Assembly: GCA_026075535.2 (NCBI GenBank)
Contig: AP026541.1
Location: 12,214,001 to 12,278,000, forward strand
Origin: Tricholoma matsutake
Taxonomy: Eukaryota > Basidiomycota > Agaricomycetes > Agaricales > Tricholomataceae
Reading direction: 5' to 3'
DNA: 64,000 nucleotides
Positions 36,506 through 47,872 of this stretch are shown in pieces. Each line of letters opens with the position of its first letter. Within the stretch, counting starts at the first letter, position 1. The notes beneath the pieces were generated by a model that was not told the DNA's origin, made no database searches, and saw only the letters and a list, made by a program, of their open reading frames with translations. Both the position numbers and the translations under genes were made by a program.

Positions 36506-37390
36506 CAATCTTCAGGTTCTTGGAGTCAAGCCATACTTGTTCTCCAACCTTGAATGGTTCATATTGCCCTTTCATTTGGGGGGCCATAGCCTGTCTGGCT
36601 AGTTCATGTGCGGCAAGAGCTTCCCTCCTCACAGAGAGGAGTTCTTAGATTCTCTGTTCGGCAGCCGGCATGTTCGTCTTTTCGTAAGGGGTGGGGATAG
36701 CAGGTGGTTGATATCCCATCATCAAGTAAAATGGCTAATGTTTTACTGCAGAGTGCATCTTCTGGTTGTGGGCGAATTCTGCTGTTGGGAGATAACATTC
36801 CCAATCTTCTGGTTTGTTCAAACAGAACATGCGGAGGTAAACCTCCAGTTCTTGGTTTACTCGTTCTGTTTCTCCGTCGGTCTGGGGGTGATAGGTGGTG
36901 CTCATGGATAGCTTGATTCTGAGCAGTCGTCTGAGTTCTCGGAAGAGTTTGGATGCAAATCGAGGGTCTCTATCTGAGATGATTCTTCCGGGGAGTCCAA
37001 ATCTTGTGTATACATGGCGCAGGTAAAGGTCTGCAGCGCCAAGTGCGTTGATTGTCTTTGTGCAAGGGATAAAAATTACCCCCTTCGTAAGACCATGGTC
37101 TACCATGACCATGATTGAGTCAAATCCATTTATTATGGGCAGGTCCATAATAAAGTCCATCGTCACCAGCTCAAATGGTCTGCTGGCATCGGATGATATT
37201 GGTGTCAGTGGGGGGGTCGTCGGGTGTGTGTTCACTTTCATTTGCTGGCACTTCGCACAGCCTTCGACGTACTTCTTGATGAAGTTGGCCATTCCTGGCC
37301 ACCAGTAGTCATGTCAGATCAGTTCGATTGTTTGCCATTGTCCAGGGTGTCCTGTCATGATGCTATCATGGTATTTTCATATGATCGTTC
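36506..37390 (-). pseudogene. G2 integrase core
   Basis: Minus strand. The zinc-binding region ends in [16 protein letters not shown] (about 37287-37240). Core residues are in [12 protein letters not shown] (first Asp), IISDRDPRF (second Asp) and [19 protein letters not shown] (Glu). Then [14 protein letters not shown] and VWLDSKNLKIGY lead to the chromodomain. A stop or frame change near 36735 separates the tail. Confidence 0.9.
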
Positions 37391-38900
37391 AGCGGAGGGT
37401 TTTGTCCTGTGGCACGTAGCATCTGTCTTTGAAAAAGAGCAGGCCATCTTCAAATTTCCAGTCCTCCAATGCAGACTTGATTGGAGGAGTTCTGTTGTTC
37501 TTCAGGGCTCGTAAAGCATCATTTATGAGGTTGTCCTTCATTATTGCTGAGACCAGGGCTCCCTGGAGTTCAGCATCGATCATTTTCACACATAACTTGT
37601 TGGCAAGGATGGTCTTGTACTCGTTATCTGTGTCTTCTTCAGGTACGTGATCTGCCCTCCTTGATAGGGCATCGGATTGTACCATCTGTGATCCTGGTAC
37701 CTGTTGCAGCTTCAGGTCGAATTGTGACAGGTAGATGCTCCATCTAGCCTGTCATTGGTTCAGTTTCTGGGCCTGACAGAAGTACATCAGGTTCTTGTGA
37801 TCGGACAGTACCATTACAGGGAATGGTGTCCCCTGCAGGTAGTGTCTCCATGTCTCTAGTGCTCAGATTACCCCCAGTAGTTCCCTGTTGTATATCTCAT
37901 AGTTTCTTTCCGCTTCATTGAAAGAATGTGAGATGTATCCGCATGGGTGCCAGTCTCCGTTGGCATCCTGTTGTCTGAGTACTGCACCTGTCACAAATTT
38001 TGAGGCATCAGATTCCACCACAAATGATTTCGTTGCGTCTGGCATCAGCAGTACTGGAGCTTCATTGAATTTCCTTTTTAGGGCATCAAATGACTGCTGG
38101 CAGTTGTGCATCCATTCAAATTTCTGATTCTTCTTCGTCAAATTATTCAGTGGTCTGGCCAGATCCGCAAAGTGTCTGATAAATCGTTGATAGAAGTTTC
38201 CGAATCCTAGGAAGGATCTCATGTCCTTCACTGTTCTTGGCGTGGGCCAGTCCTTGATCCCTGCCAGCTTTGTGTTGTCCATTGCAAGTTCATCGGGTGG
38301 GATGATCATGCCCAAGAAGTCAACTTTCTGTATGTTGAATTTGCACTTCTCTATTTTCAGGTAGAGATCACATTGCCATAGTCATTCGAGGACCCTTTCA
38401 GTCCTTGTCCTGTGTTCTTCTTCTGTCTTTGAGAAGATCAGGATGTCATCCATGTAGATGACAAGCCATCCTTCATCTAGCATGTCTTGGAAGAGATCGT
38501 TCATCATGGCCTGGAATGTTGCCAGTGAGTTGCACAGCCCAAAGAACATCACCATTGGCTCAAATAGCCCTCAGTTAGTCTTGAATGCTGCCTTCCACTC
38601 ATCTCCTTTCTTTATCCGCACATTATGGTATCCCCATCAAATGTCAAGTTTCATGAAAAATCTTGCTCCCTTCAGCTTGTCCAAGAGGTCTCCAATCAGT
38701 GGTAGAGGGTAGTTGTTTTGGATCGTCCCTTCATTTAGATAGCGATAGTCTTGGCAAGGTCGTAGAGCGTTGGAGTCCTTCTTCGACACGAAGAAGAATG
38801 GGGATGCCATAGGTGATTTTGATGGTCAGATGTATCCTTTTTCCAGGTTTTCATCTAGAAACTCATTGAGTTTCTCTTGTTCTTTCAGTGTCAGTGGGTA
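37391..38900 (-). pseudogene. G2 reverse transcriptase and RNase H
   Basis: The RT active site YMDD is at 38456-38445 (YMDDILIFSKTEEEH). A TGA at 38384-38382 replaces the expected Arg between ERVLE and [30 protein letters not shown] begins the connection, followed by [19 protein letters not shown]. RNase H signatures [16 protein letters not shown] and [18 protein letters not shown] lie at about 38030-37865. Upstream of 38460 the fingers are in broken frames. Confidence 0.9.
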
Positions 38901-40067
38901 GACTTTGCAATCCCTTGGTACAAAGCCCTCCTTCAGGTCAATTGCATGGTCCCATGGCTTCGATTCCGGGAATCATTCGGATGTGGCTTTCTCAAATACC
39001 TGTCTGTATTTCTGGTATTCTGGTGGCAGTAAGTCATCCAGGGTCTGTTTGCTGGCCTCCTTCCCCTCATCCTGTTTGTGTGCGAGTCGCTGGGAAATGG
39101 ATGTCTTTGCTCTGATCCATGTGCTTCTCAAGAATGTATATCATGGGGAGTCCTTGGCTTTTGTAATCCTGGAGATCATGTTTGTTTTCCGTATGTACAT
39201 ATGGGTGGGTCCTCGGTGTTCCTTGGTCAGGGGTGGTTCTTTTGGTGGTTTGAATATGCTGATGACTGGTTCTCCTCATACATATGCAATCATGAGGTCT
39301 GTCGCATCCTGTTCGTGGGTTTCTTCCATTGCTTGTATTTCCATGCTGGTACCTGCCAGTAGTTCCTTGTTGGGTACCTCCTCGATCTTTACTTGAGGAG
39401 GGGTCGCCCTGGGCATTGGTACTCCCGTTTCGGTAGTACCATAATCTGGGGTTCCATAATTGCGTGTCAGGGTAGCCTCTTGAGGGTTCTTTGTCCTGTT
39501 TCATAGTGTCATTTTCCAGTTCCGTTTGCCAGTGCTTCCCTCCCCTGTGGAGGTTAGCAATTCCTTCATCTTTTGCACAATTCATCATGCCCTGTCGCAT
39601 TCATTGTTTTTGCCCTTTTCCAGTTGCTTCTTCTTCTGGTTTTCTCGGGTCTTGGCAACAGTGCATCATGCTGCTTTGAGGTTTCTGGTTTCCTTAGGAG
39701 TGCTGTTGCTTCTGGTCTTTGCGACAGCTATCTGGGCAGAATTCAGTTCTTTGGCTTTCTTTTCGGAAAGCCTTTCCTTTGTCTTTGTCACAGCCAGTCG
39801 TGCCTGGGCAAGGTTCCTCTCCTTCTCTTCAGAGAGTCTCTTTCTTGTTTTTGCCATGGCCAGTCTGGCTTGGGCAAGGTTCTTCTCTTTTTCTTCAGAG
39901 AGCCTTTGTCTTGTCTTGGCCACGATGCATTGAATTCATGCCATCTTGTTGTTTGGTGCCTCCCTTACAGTATCGACCCTGGGGAGGTTTAGGGTATTAG
40001 GGAGGGCACATTCAGCTCTTCTTGTCTTCTCCAAGATTCATTGGATTCAAGCCCGTCGTTCTTCATC
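38901..40067 (-). pseudogene. G2 protease-RT spacer with coiled-coil repeat
   Basis: The spacer contains about three tandem 22-residue units, RLSEEKEKNLAQARLAMAKT-like, at about 39923-39690, which form a charged heptad-type coiled coil. Further segments (39600-39067) are Asp/Thr/Arg-rich with no family match that I know. The repeat is unusual in this position. Confidence 0.7.
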
Positions 40068-40487
40068 TCAGAACTCAAGAGTTCCTTTCTTCCAGTCGAT
40101 AATCGGGTTTACTTCCCGCAGCCATGACAGGCCCAGGATTACCAATTCTTTGCCTAGTCCAGCAACTAGATATTCCATTGGGTAGCTCTGTCCATTGATG
40201 TGGAGCCTCCCTTTCATATATCTTGTGATCGTTCCCTGCCTGTTCAGGGTTCCATCTACATTTGTGGCCCAGACGGTATAGCCTAAGGGATATGTCTTGA
40301 TCCCTTCTCGTTCGACAAATTTCAAGTCGATAAAGACTCCTCCTGCTCCAGAGTCGAGGAGCATGTTTGTTGCAATGTCTTTTCCGTTGTCTGACTCAGC
40401 TACCCAAATAGACAGGCACATAGATTGTCTATTCATGGTAGCTAAGAGTACAGATCCTATGGAGACTTCAGCAGTGACTGGTGTCAT
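40068..40487 (-). pseudogene. G2 aspartic protease
   Basis: A 139-codon frame with the active site MLLDSGAGGVFID, then ITRYMKGRLHINGQ and the second motif ELVILGLSWLREVNPIIDW. This is the typical single-domain retropepsin layout of Gypsy elements. This segment contains no premature stop. Confidence 0.92.
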
Positions 40488-40499
40488 ATCAGGCCACTG

Positions 40500-41399
40500 T
40501 TCTAAAAACCCAATTCCACCAAGAGGTTGAGGGCCTGTTCTTTCTCTTCTTCATCGAGTTCATCCAGCATTATGCGGACTCTCTGGTAGGCGTCTACCCC
40601 AGTCTTCTTCTGGGTGAAGCAGTTTCGGTAGGGGTCGGGGCGCTGACCCTGTCTGGGTGGGGTCTTTTCCATCCCTGTGGTTGGATGATCGGTGTCCCGG
40701 TTGGTGGCAGGTGAAACACAATCCCTTTTGGAGGTGTTCCACTTGTTCTTGGTTCGTCAGTCAGTTGATGTCAAGGGAAGGCTGTCCCTTCTTCGTCATC
40801 TCTTTCATCTTCTGGTTTTGCCTGGTCTTTCCCAGGATTGCCATGGCCCATTTCCATTGGCCTTCATATTTCGAAGCTGCCTTTATCCAGCCTTCGAGAG
40901 TGTTGGGTACCATTTCCATTGTGTGTACCCTCTTCAGTAATTCAGGGTGCAGTCCATCCATGAAGTACTCAATCATGGCTGCATCTTCTGTGATTCCCGT
41001 CCTGTCTTTCAGGATGCAGAAGTTTGCCACATATTCTTCGAGGTTCCCTGAACCTTGTTTGAGATTCTTGATCTCAGTCTTTGCCGTTCCGGCATTGTCA
41101 ATCAGTGAGAAGGCTTCTAAGACCTTCTGTCAGAAGTCTGCGTATTCACCAAATCCCTCGGATTGGTGCTGGTTGACAAATGCCTGCGCCCAGGCAGCTG
41201 CTGTCCCTCTGTTCATGAAGGACAGTGTGAAGATGATCTTCTTGTCATTCATGTCATAGACCTGGTCATTGATTCACAGGTATAGGTTTATCTCCTGCAG
41301 GAACTTGGCAGTCTTGGTCCGCTCTCCTGAGAGGTCCATGGGCAATCGGATTCAAATGTCCTTTGCAGACATCATGGGTATGGTGGCAGGTTCGGACAT
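40500..41399 (-). pseudogene. G2 gag with zinc knuckle
   Basis: Begins MSEPATIPMMSAKD, then PMDLSGERTKTAKFLQEINL and FCILKDRTGITEDAAMIEYF. The nucleocapsid motif CFTCHQPGHRSSNH is a CX2CX4HX4H variant whose last ligand is His. Four nonsense codons in the frame are all TGA (near 41353, 41275, 41131, 40762). Confidence 0.88.
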
Positions 41400-41715
41400 C
41401 TTGTTATAGAGGTCGTCTGTTTCGTCTGTTAGGAAGCAGCAGAATGTTTCGGGTGGGGGTGTGTGTGGTTGTTCAAAGTCTTCATTGGTCAGGAAATCTC
41501 CTCTTTGTCTGTTGGTTGATCTGTAGAACCAACACTGTGCTGGGGTCGAGTAATGGACTAGTCTTCCATTGTATCAGTACCAAGATGAACCTGGCTGTGG
41601 TTCTGCTTCTCTTGGTGGTCAGTCTGGGGTTTGTCTAAACCCGGGTCATTGTGGAGTATTTTGAGACGTATTGCCTACACCTAGGTAGATGGGCTAGCAG
41701 ATAGTTTAGATCTTA

Positions 41716-42373
41716 TGTTAAGGGCGAAGCCTCAACTGCTCGATCTAGTCAATGTCATTTGATGAGGTGCTTCCTTGACAAGTCATTCTGCACTGGTCTT
41801 ACTCGGAGTGTCTGACGTAAGATGGATAGTGCACTCTAGCAGGCCTTCTGCATAGAGTCGTTCGGGTTCACGCACTAAGGGGCTTCCTTAGTGGTTTCGA
41901 GTAAGTTCACGAGTTAACAGGTTAAGGCTGTAGATTGCCTAGATCTAAACTAAGGACATCCCTACTACAAATCGCAGTACTTATACTAGAAGGGAGGTCC
42001 TTATTGTCCAGTCAGAAAGGTAGATGCATATCAAGTAATAATAGAAACAATAGGCCTCATGCCTTGCATGAGGCATCCAATGTCGTGGAGTGCTGCAGTG
42101 CAGCATGTCGATCGTGAGAGTCCGACGTCACGGACCTCATGTCAGGGGGCTGTCGTATCACAGCATGTGTGGGAGTGGGTTTGGGTGCATGGAGTCACCA
42201 TGTGTCAAGGATGCCTTCCATGGGAAGGGGATCAAATGTATGCAGTTGGCATGCATCATGTGTGTGTGTGTGATGTCAAGGGCATGCCCTAGGCATGAAT
42301 CAAGGGGTGCCTCCTGTCTGGAGGGGATCATCGGGTGCATCGGGTTCCATGAGTTACAAGGAAAATTGTAACA
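41716..42373 (-). repeat. G2 5' LTR
   Basis: 658 bp, the 5' LTR relative to G2 transcription, starting TGTTAAGGG and ending TTGTAACA on the plus strand, next to GCCAT at 42374-42378. Confidence 0.93.
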
Positions 42374-43228
42374 GCCATTGTTGGCTATGATGCAGAATGG
42401 AACCCCCTTCCCTTGGCAACCAATCCACCAACATTGCTTTGACATGATCAAGCAAATATGCTGCAAGACACCAGTTATCACACCTATCAACCCCAAACAC
42501 CAGGATGAACCAATTTGGGTGATATGTGATGCCTCTAAATCAGGCATAGGGGCAATGTATGGCCAAGGACCTATGTGGCAAGGGTGTCGCCCCACCAGAT
42601 TCATGTCAAAGAAATTCACTGTGGCCCAACACAACTATGCTGTGCATGAGTTGGAAACCCTTGTGATCCTCAAGGTGCTATTGAAATTGGAAGACAGACT
42701 AATCAGATATTGGGTACACATTATTACAGACCACAAGGCGCTTGAGTTCTTCCAAACTCAATCAAACCTCACCAGTCGACAGCAGAGATGGACAGACTAT
42801 CTCTCTCAATTTGACTTTGATATCACATACATTAAAGGTGAACTCAATAAGGTCATCAACTGCCTGTCACGGTATTATGAAAGCGACACTATGGCTGATG
42901 TTCATCAACCATATGAATACGTGCAAGCCGATGCTTGCATTGATCCCACTGGGGCTGACCTCCCCACTCAACGGTACCAGGAAGTCACGTCGAAAGTAAC
43001 TGAGTTATGGGCCATCCACAGCACAGATATATGTTGCCACAAACAATTGCAAGAGCAACAGGAAACTAGAGACATGGAAGCCAAACTCATGGATGAGGCT
43101 AATCAATGCATAATTGATAATATATCCAACACAGTGGAAGCCCCATCTATATCAGAGAAACTAGCTGAGAAATCCACCCTGTCATCATACGGTGATGACC
43201 TTACCCTAGCTGAAGCACTATTCGAATG
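42374..43228 (+). pseudogene. G1 RT end and RNase H, 3' side of G2 insertion
   Basis: The frame resumes after the duplicated GCCAT with LAMMQNGTPFPWQPIHQH. RNase H residues are in PIWVICDASKSGIGAMYGQG and YAVHELETLVILKVL, then VHIITDHKALEFFQ. TDYLSQFDFDITYIKGELNK closes the domain. This is one of the better-preserved parts of G1 (283 codons open). Confidence 0.9.
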
Positions 43229-43244
43229 AACTGCAGATGCTACT

Positions 43245-43770
43245 TTGGTAACTGGGGGAAATGAAGGATTTATCAAACAAATTCAATCCAGATACCAAGA
43301 AGATAAGTTATTCACACTTATCCTAGACAAACTGACCGAGTATCCAGATTTCACCATCAAGAACAATCTTATTTGGAGAACCAACCAACACTTTGACAAA
43401 GTCGTGGGTGTTCCCCATAATCAAGATATGATAACACAAATATTAGACCAAGCACATGCAACACTTGGACACTTTGGGGACAAACAAACTAATGAATATG
43501 TTCAACGATGGTATTGGTGGCCACTCATGAACAAAGACACTCACAAGTTCTGTTGAACCTGTGAATCATGCCAATGCGCAAAGGGGCCCAATGCAAAGCC
43601 ATTCAGGAAACTTCATCCCTTGCCCATACCTATCAAGCCATGGGATTTTATTGGAATGGACTTCATAGGCCCATTCCCAGAATCAAAGGGATTTAATTAC
43701 TTCTGGGTGATTATATGCTGGATGACCAGCATGGTTTATCTTGTCCCAGTGATAGGTTGTCTCCTCAGCT
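43245..43770 (+). pseudogene. G1 integrase, truncated
   Basis: Zinc-binding HHCC region: ILDQAHATLGHFGDKQTNEY and YWWPLMNKDTHKFC, with TGA at 43554-43556 before TCESCQCAKG. The core starts WDFIGMDFIGPFPESKGF and stops after TSMVYLVPVIG. The second Asp and the Glu of the catalytic triad are missing because G3 sequence takes over. Confidence 0.88.
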
Positions 43771-44323
43771 CAAAGGCCAATTCACCATTACAACCACAGT
43801 CTAATCACATCAGCTAACTCCTATGATGTCCCAGAAGCAGTGTGACCTGAAACCTCTGTGATCATCGTCATCCTCGATCCTCTTATCGTTAGCACTAGTA
43901 ACCATTCTGACACTTCCTAGCCATCAGCTATAACCTTCATATACTATTGATCTACCAAAAGTCCTTAGAATTCACATATCAACCCTCAACGATAAACATC
44001 GTTCACCATCAATCTCGTCGATCATCCTCAATATTGATTGATACTCCATTGGACTGTGCCAAACACCTTCCTCTCTTATAGAACTACCTTTACAACTAGT
44101 ACCAACTAGTTGTCTTCCAATTGGTCAGACCATGAACATTTGGAACATCTCACACCCTTACTCTGACTTGTGCAAATATCATTGGCAGTTTTGGTGGAAT
44201 TCCCAGGTTGAGTACCTTCATTTTTGGAGCCCACCATGAGGGTTTCTGAATCATTTCATCATCAAATGAATCTCGACTTCCTTGGCTTAGGCCAACACAA
44301 GTGAGAAACCTTCATATCTATAC
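43771..44323 (+). other. Junction and leader of G3 copy 1
   Basis: About 550 bp of AT-rich, pyrimidine-rich sequence between the truncated G1 integrase and G3 gag. It may be G3 5' LTR and leader, but no second LTR copy is found for comparison, so the boundary is inferred. Confidence 0.4.
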
Positions 44324-46150
44324 TTGCCATGCCTTCAAAAATCTCTTGAACAATCAGGAGAAATCCTAATTGCTGTCTCCAAAGCAGAATCGACTCATTG
44401 TAGACTATTCCCTTCACCTATCACATTGCCTTCAACATCATCATCTACTTCTTCATACTCATCATCTACCTCTTCATTCATCCTTCTGAGAACTTCGGCA
44501 CCTCTACCATCCTTTACTCAAGTCTTAACCCCTACCCCTAGATTCACTGCATTCATGACTACACAAACTGCTATGCCAGCTTGTGGTCATTTGACTGCTC
44601 TGAAATTTGACCCTACTCAGCCTTGAGAGGTCAGACAATACTTTGAGGAGCTTGAATTATTGTTCCTGACCTGTGGCATCACTGAATTAAACCTGATGAA
44701 GAAACATGCTTGTCGCTACCTTGACAACAATTCTTCCAAACTCTGGGAATCGCTTCCAGAATATCAGCCCAGCACTTCATTCAATGAGTTTCAAACAGCA
44801 GTACATAAAATCTATCCCAGCTTGGAAGACAAATACAAGTGGAGCATATTCAACATGGACAAATTAATGGGAGAACAGCTATGTGTTGGGATATTTGATG
44901 CGAATGATCTAGGAATGTATTATCAGGCATTCTACAACATTACTCACTTTTTATGAGCAAAGAATAGGATCTTGGAAGCTGAGCAAAGCAGAGCTTACAT
45001 TCGAGGATTCCAACCTGGCCTATGGACTCGAATTGCACAATGACTCAAACTCAAATTCCCCAATCATTATCCTAATGATCCATATCCACTCAATGACATT
45101 CATGACGTGGCAAAATTTGTACTAGCGGGCTCTAATACATCGAACTCAGTAATCCACTAATTGACCTCTTCATCGCACTCAACATTGAACATTGGAAATA
45201 TGGGCACCTCGTCACCCAGAACTATTACGAGCAAATCTGAAGACCTAAACACAATGTTCAAACAATTTGCTAGCACCATCACTGGGCACATTACAGGTAC
45301 TAAATCTACTCACACTAATTCGGCAGACAGACAGGCACACATCGATGCGCTTCTTTGCATATTTTGTGGTTTATTGGGACATTTTATCCCTGACTGTTTG
45401 TATAAGGGCAACCTAAGCCTCTAGCAAAGGGAAATCTGAAGTTAAAATTATACTAGACAGCACCCCCCTAGTCCCCTTACAGTTTGGTTTGTCAGTCATA
45501 CTTGAATGAAGGGAAGTGTAAGCAAAATGCAGAAGGAAAGATTGTACTTCCAAATGGACAATTCACCCCTCAAAGTATTCCTGGCAGGTTTATCAAGGAA
45601 CACATTGATGAATGGTGGAAATGGAACCCAGATGCAACACCAGCAGACACACTTTTATTCAGCATCACACCATCAGTACTTTCGACTGTGACTAATTCAA
45701 CCTCGGCTGCGATCACTTCAATAATGGGGTCTGATGCAGTTTCTACATCAGGATCAGAAACAAAAGGAATTTATCATAACTCGATGTTGACAGCTGACTC
45801 TGAAGATAGAATAACGGCTCTCAAGGGAGAAATATTTGCGCTTCAAAGTGGTCGACCATTTTCGCGAAGTCTGGTTCTGGCCATGACAATCCCCATTCAT
45901 GCATCTTCAATGTCTACTCCCCCAGTACCAGCACCATCAACATCTTCATCAACAATGGTCAACCCACTGACTTCAACTATGGCTCCAACATTGAGATCAA
46001 CATCAACTTCTCCCACTTCAACTACCTCACCATCGGCCACTGTACCCCCAATGCAAACCTTGGTACACCCTTATGGATCGGTCAGGGAGAATGCCTATTT
46101 ACCACCACACAAAAGGAACTTTGCTGGTGCATTGAAGGCCCAAGGGTAAG
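44324..46150 (+). pseudogene. G3 copy 1: gag
   Basis: Gag of a third Gypsy family. A Ser/Thr-rich leader is followed by FDPTQP, a TGA at 44624-44626 (CGA in copy 2 at 51469-51471), then YFEELELLFLTCGITELNLM and EYQPSTSFNEFQTAVHK. The zinc knuckle CIFCGLLGHFIPDC (about 45355-45396) is cut by the 81-bp insertion at 45401. Its continuation VCQSYLNEGKCKQNAEGKI lies at 45487. A Ser/Thr/Pro-rich linker ends at 46150. Stops are mostly TGA. Confidence 0.85.
45401..45481 (-). mobile_element. Copy C: 81-bp deletion derivative of the 426-bp element
   Basis: Both ends match copies A and B (TATAAGGGCAACCTAAGCC start, TAGTCCCCTTACA end). The 5-bp duplication GTTTG flanks it (45396-45400 and 45482-45486). 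Copy 2 of G3 has the empty site with a single GTTTG near 54608. About 345 bp of the interior are missing. Confidence 0.92.
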
Positions 46151-46436
46151 GAGAAAGATGGACCATCATATGTGACACAGGCACCAGTACAGAACGAGAA
46201 AATCGCACATGATATCTTTTTGTGCTCAATGAAGATGCCAATCATCACACTTACATTGGAAGAACTACTCTTGCTTTCACCCAAGGTTTGAATGAAATGC
46301 AGAGAACAGGTCACACCAAAATGGGTACCACAAACTGGAAATAATGCCACAAACATGTTCAGTCATGACATGATTATTGTGCCAAACCTGTATGAGACCT
46401 GTATTAGCAGTCTTTGACCCAGTAAAATCCCTCAGC

Positions 46437-47872
46437 CATTTGTTGTTGCTAAAGAAACTTCCTCAATTAGATCAGTTATCATAGATGTTCAGGGTAACAA
46501 CCAGGTAGAAAGTGTCATTGATCCCAGTTCCTCGATCATATTGATGGCCAAAGATGTCTGCCACAAACTTGGTCTAGCATACGACTCCTCAATTTGGCTT
46601 CCAATGCAGTCTGCCAACAGCACTGTGGACGAAACACTCGGTTTAGCATGCAACATGCCCTGCAATCTCGGCAGAATCACCCTATACATGCAGATACATG
46701 TTATTTGGGACCCAGTTTACGATATTCTACTCAGATGACCTTTTGATGTCTTAACTGAAAGCCTCATTAGAAATCATTGGAATGAAGCCCAAACAACAAT
46801 GATCTGTGATCCAAACTCAACTCAGACCGCTACCATTCCTTTGATCCCTAGATCACATCATCATCAAAAAGTAGTTTGTGAGGATTTTCAGCGCTAGAGA
46901 ATAAAATTTCGGAACAGTGCACTTTCATCATTTTGTTTGACTCTTCTGACTCCTCTATATTTAACAAATGCACTGCAGACATCCCTGAAATTGACTCCTC
47001 CAAAGAATTATCTGCAATGCTTTCGAATTTATATTTATCTGCATGCAATGAGTTCCATGTTCCTTGAAACACCTTGATGGTGTTCATACCTATGCAAAGC
47101 TCTTCATCGTATGTTTCCCCTTCCTCCATTATTGCCTACAATTGCCAGTCTAGGCATTTGTTGTCGCTAAAGAAACTTCCTCAATTAGATCAGTTATCAT
47201 GGATGTTCAGGGTAACAACCAGGTAGAAAGTGTTGTCAATCCCAGTTCCTTAATCATATCAATGGCCGAAGATGTCTGCCACAAACTTGGTCTAGCATAT
47301 GACTGCTCAATTTGGCTTCTGATGCAGTCTGCCAATGGCACTATGGATGAAACACTCAGTTTAGCATGCAACATGCCTTGCGATCTTGGTGGAATCACCC
47401 TATACATGCAGATACATGTTATTCGGGACCCAGCTTATGATATTCTACTCAGACGACCATTCAACATCTTAATGGAAAACATCATCAGAAATTATTGGAA
47501 TGAAGCACAAACAATCATGATCTGCAATCCGAACTCAACTCGGACTGCTACCATTCCTCCAATCCCTAGATTGCACTGTTGTTGAAAAGTAGTTCGTGAG
47601 GATTTTCAGCATTAGAGAATGTAATTTCGGAACAGTGCACATTTATTTTGTTCGACTCTTCTGACTCCTCTATATTAATTGAATGCACTGCAAATATCTG
47701 TGAAATTGACTCCTTTAATGAATTATCCACAATGCTTTCCAATTTATATTTATCTGCATGCGACAAGTTCCATGTTCCTCAAAACACCTTGATGGTGTTC
47801 ATACCTATGCAACCTCTTCATCGTATGTTTCCCCTTCCTCCATTATCTCCAACAATTGCCAGTCTAATTATT
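46437..47872 (+). repeat. 718-bp tandem duplication covering the G3 protease
   Basis: Unit 1 (46437-47154) and unit 2 (from 47155) start with CATTTGTTG and carry the same protease region: SVIIDVQGNNQVESVIDPSS, then VCHKLGLAYDSSIW, MQSANSTVDETLGLA and DPVYDILLR in unit 1, with diverged equivalents in unit 2. Copy 2 of G3 has only one unit (about 55570-56285). Confidence 0.88.

Larger units (their letters stand above)
33855..42373 (-). mobile_element. G2: complete chromodomain Gypsy retrotransposon inserted in G1
   Basis: An 8519-bp element with LTRs at 33855-34510 and 41716-42373, both TGTTA...TAACA, flanked by the 5-bp duplication GCCAT (33850-33854 and 42374-42378). The coding order on the minus strand is gag, protease, RT, RNase H, integrase, chromodomain, as in chromoviruses. 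Removing it restores the G1 frame exactly. A purine tract (AGTGAGGGGGTAA, minus) abuts the 33855-34510 LTR. No obvious tRNA primer site is seen after the other LTR. It is itself interrupted by the 426-bp element at 36075. In-frame TGAs indicate it is dead. Confidence 0.95.
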
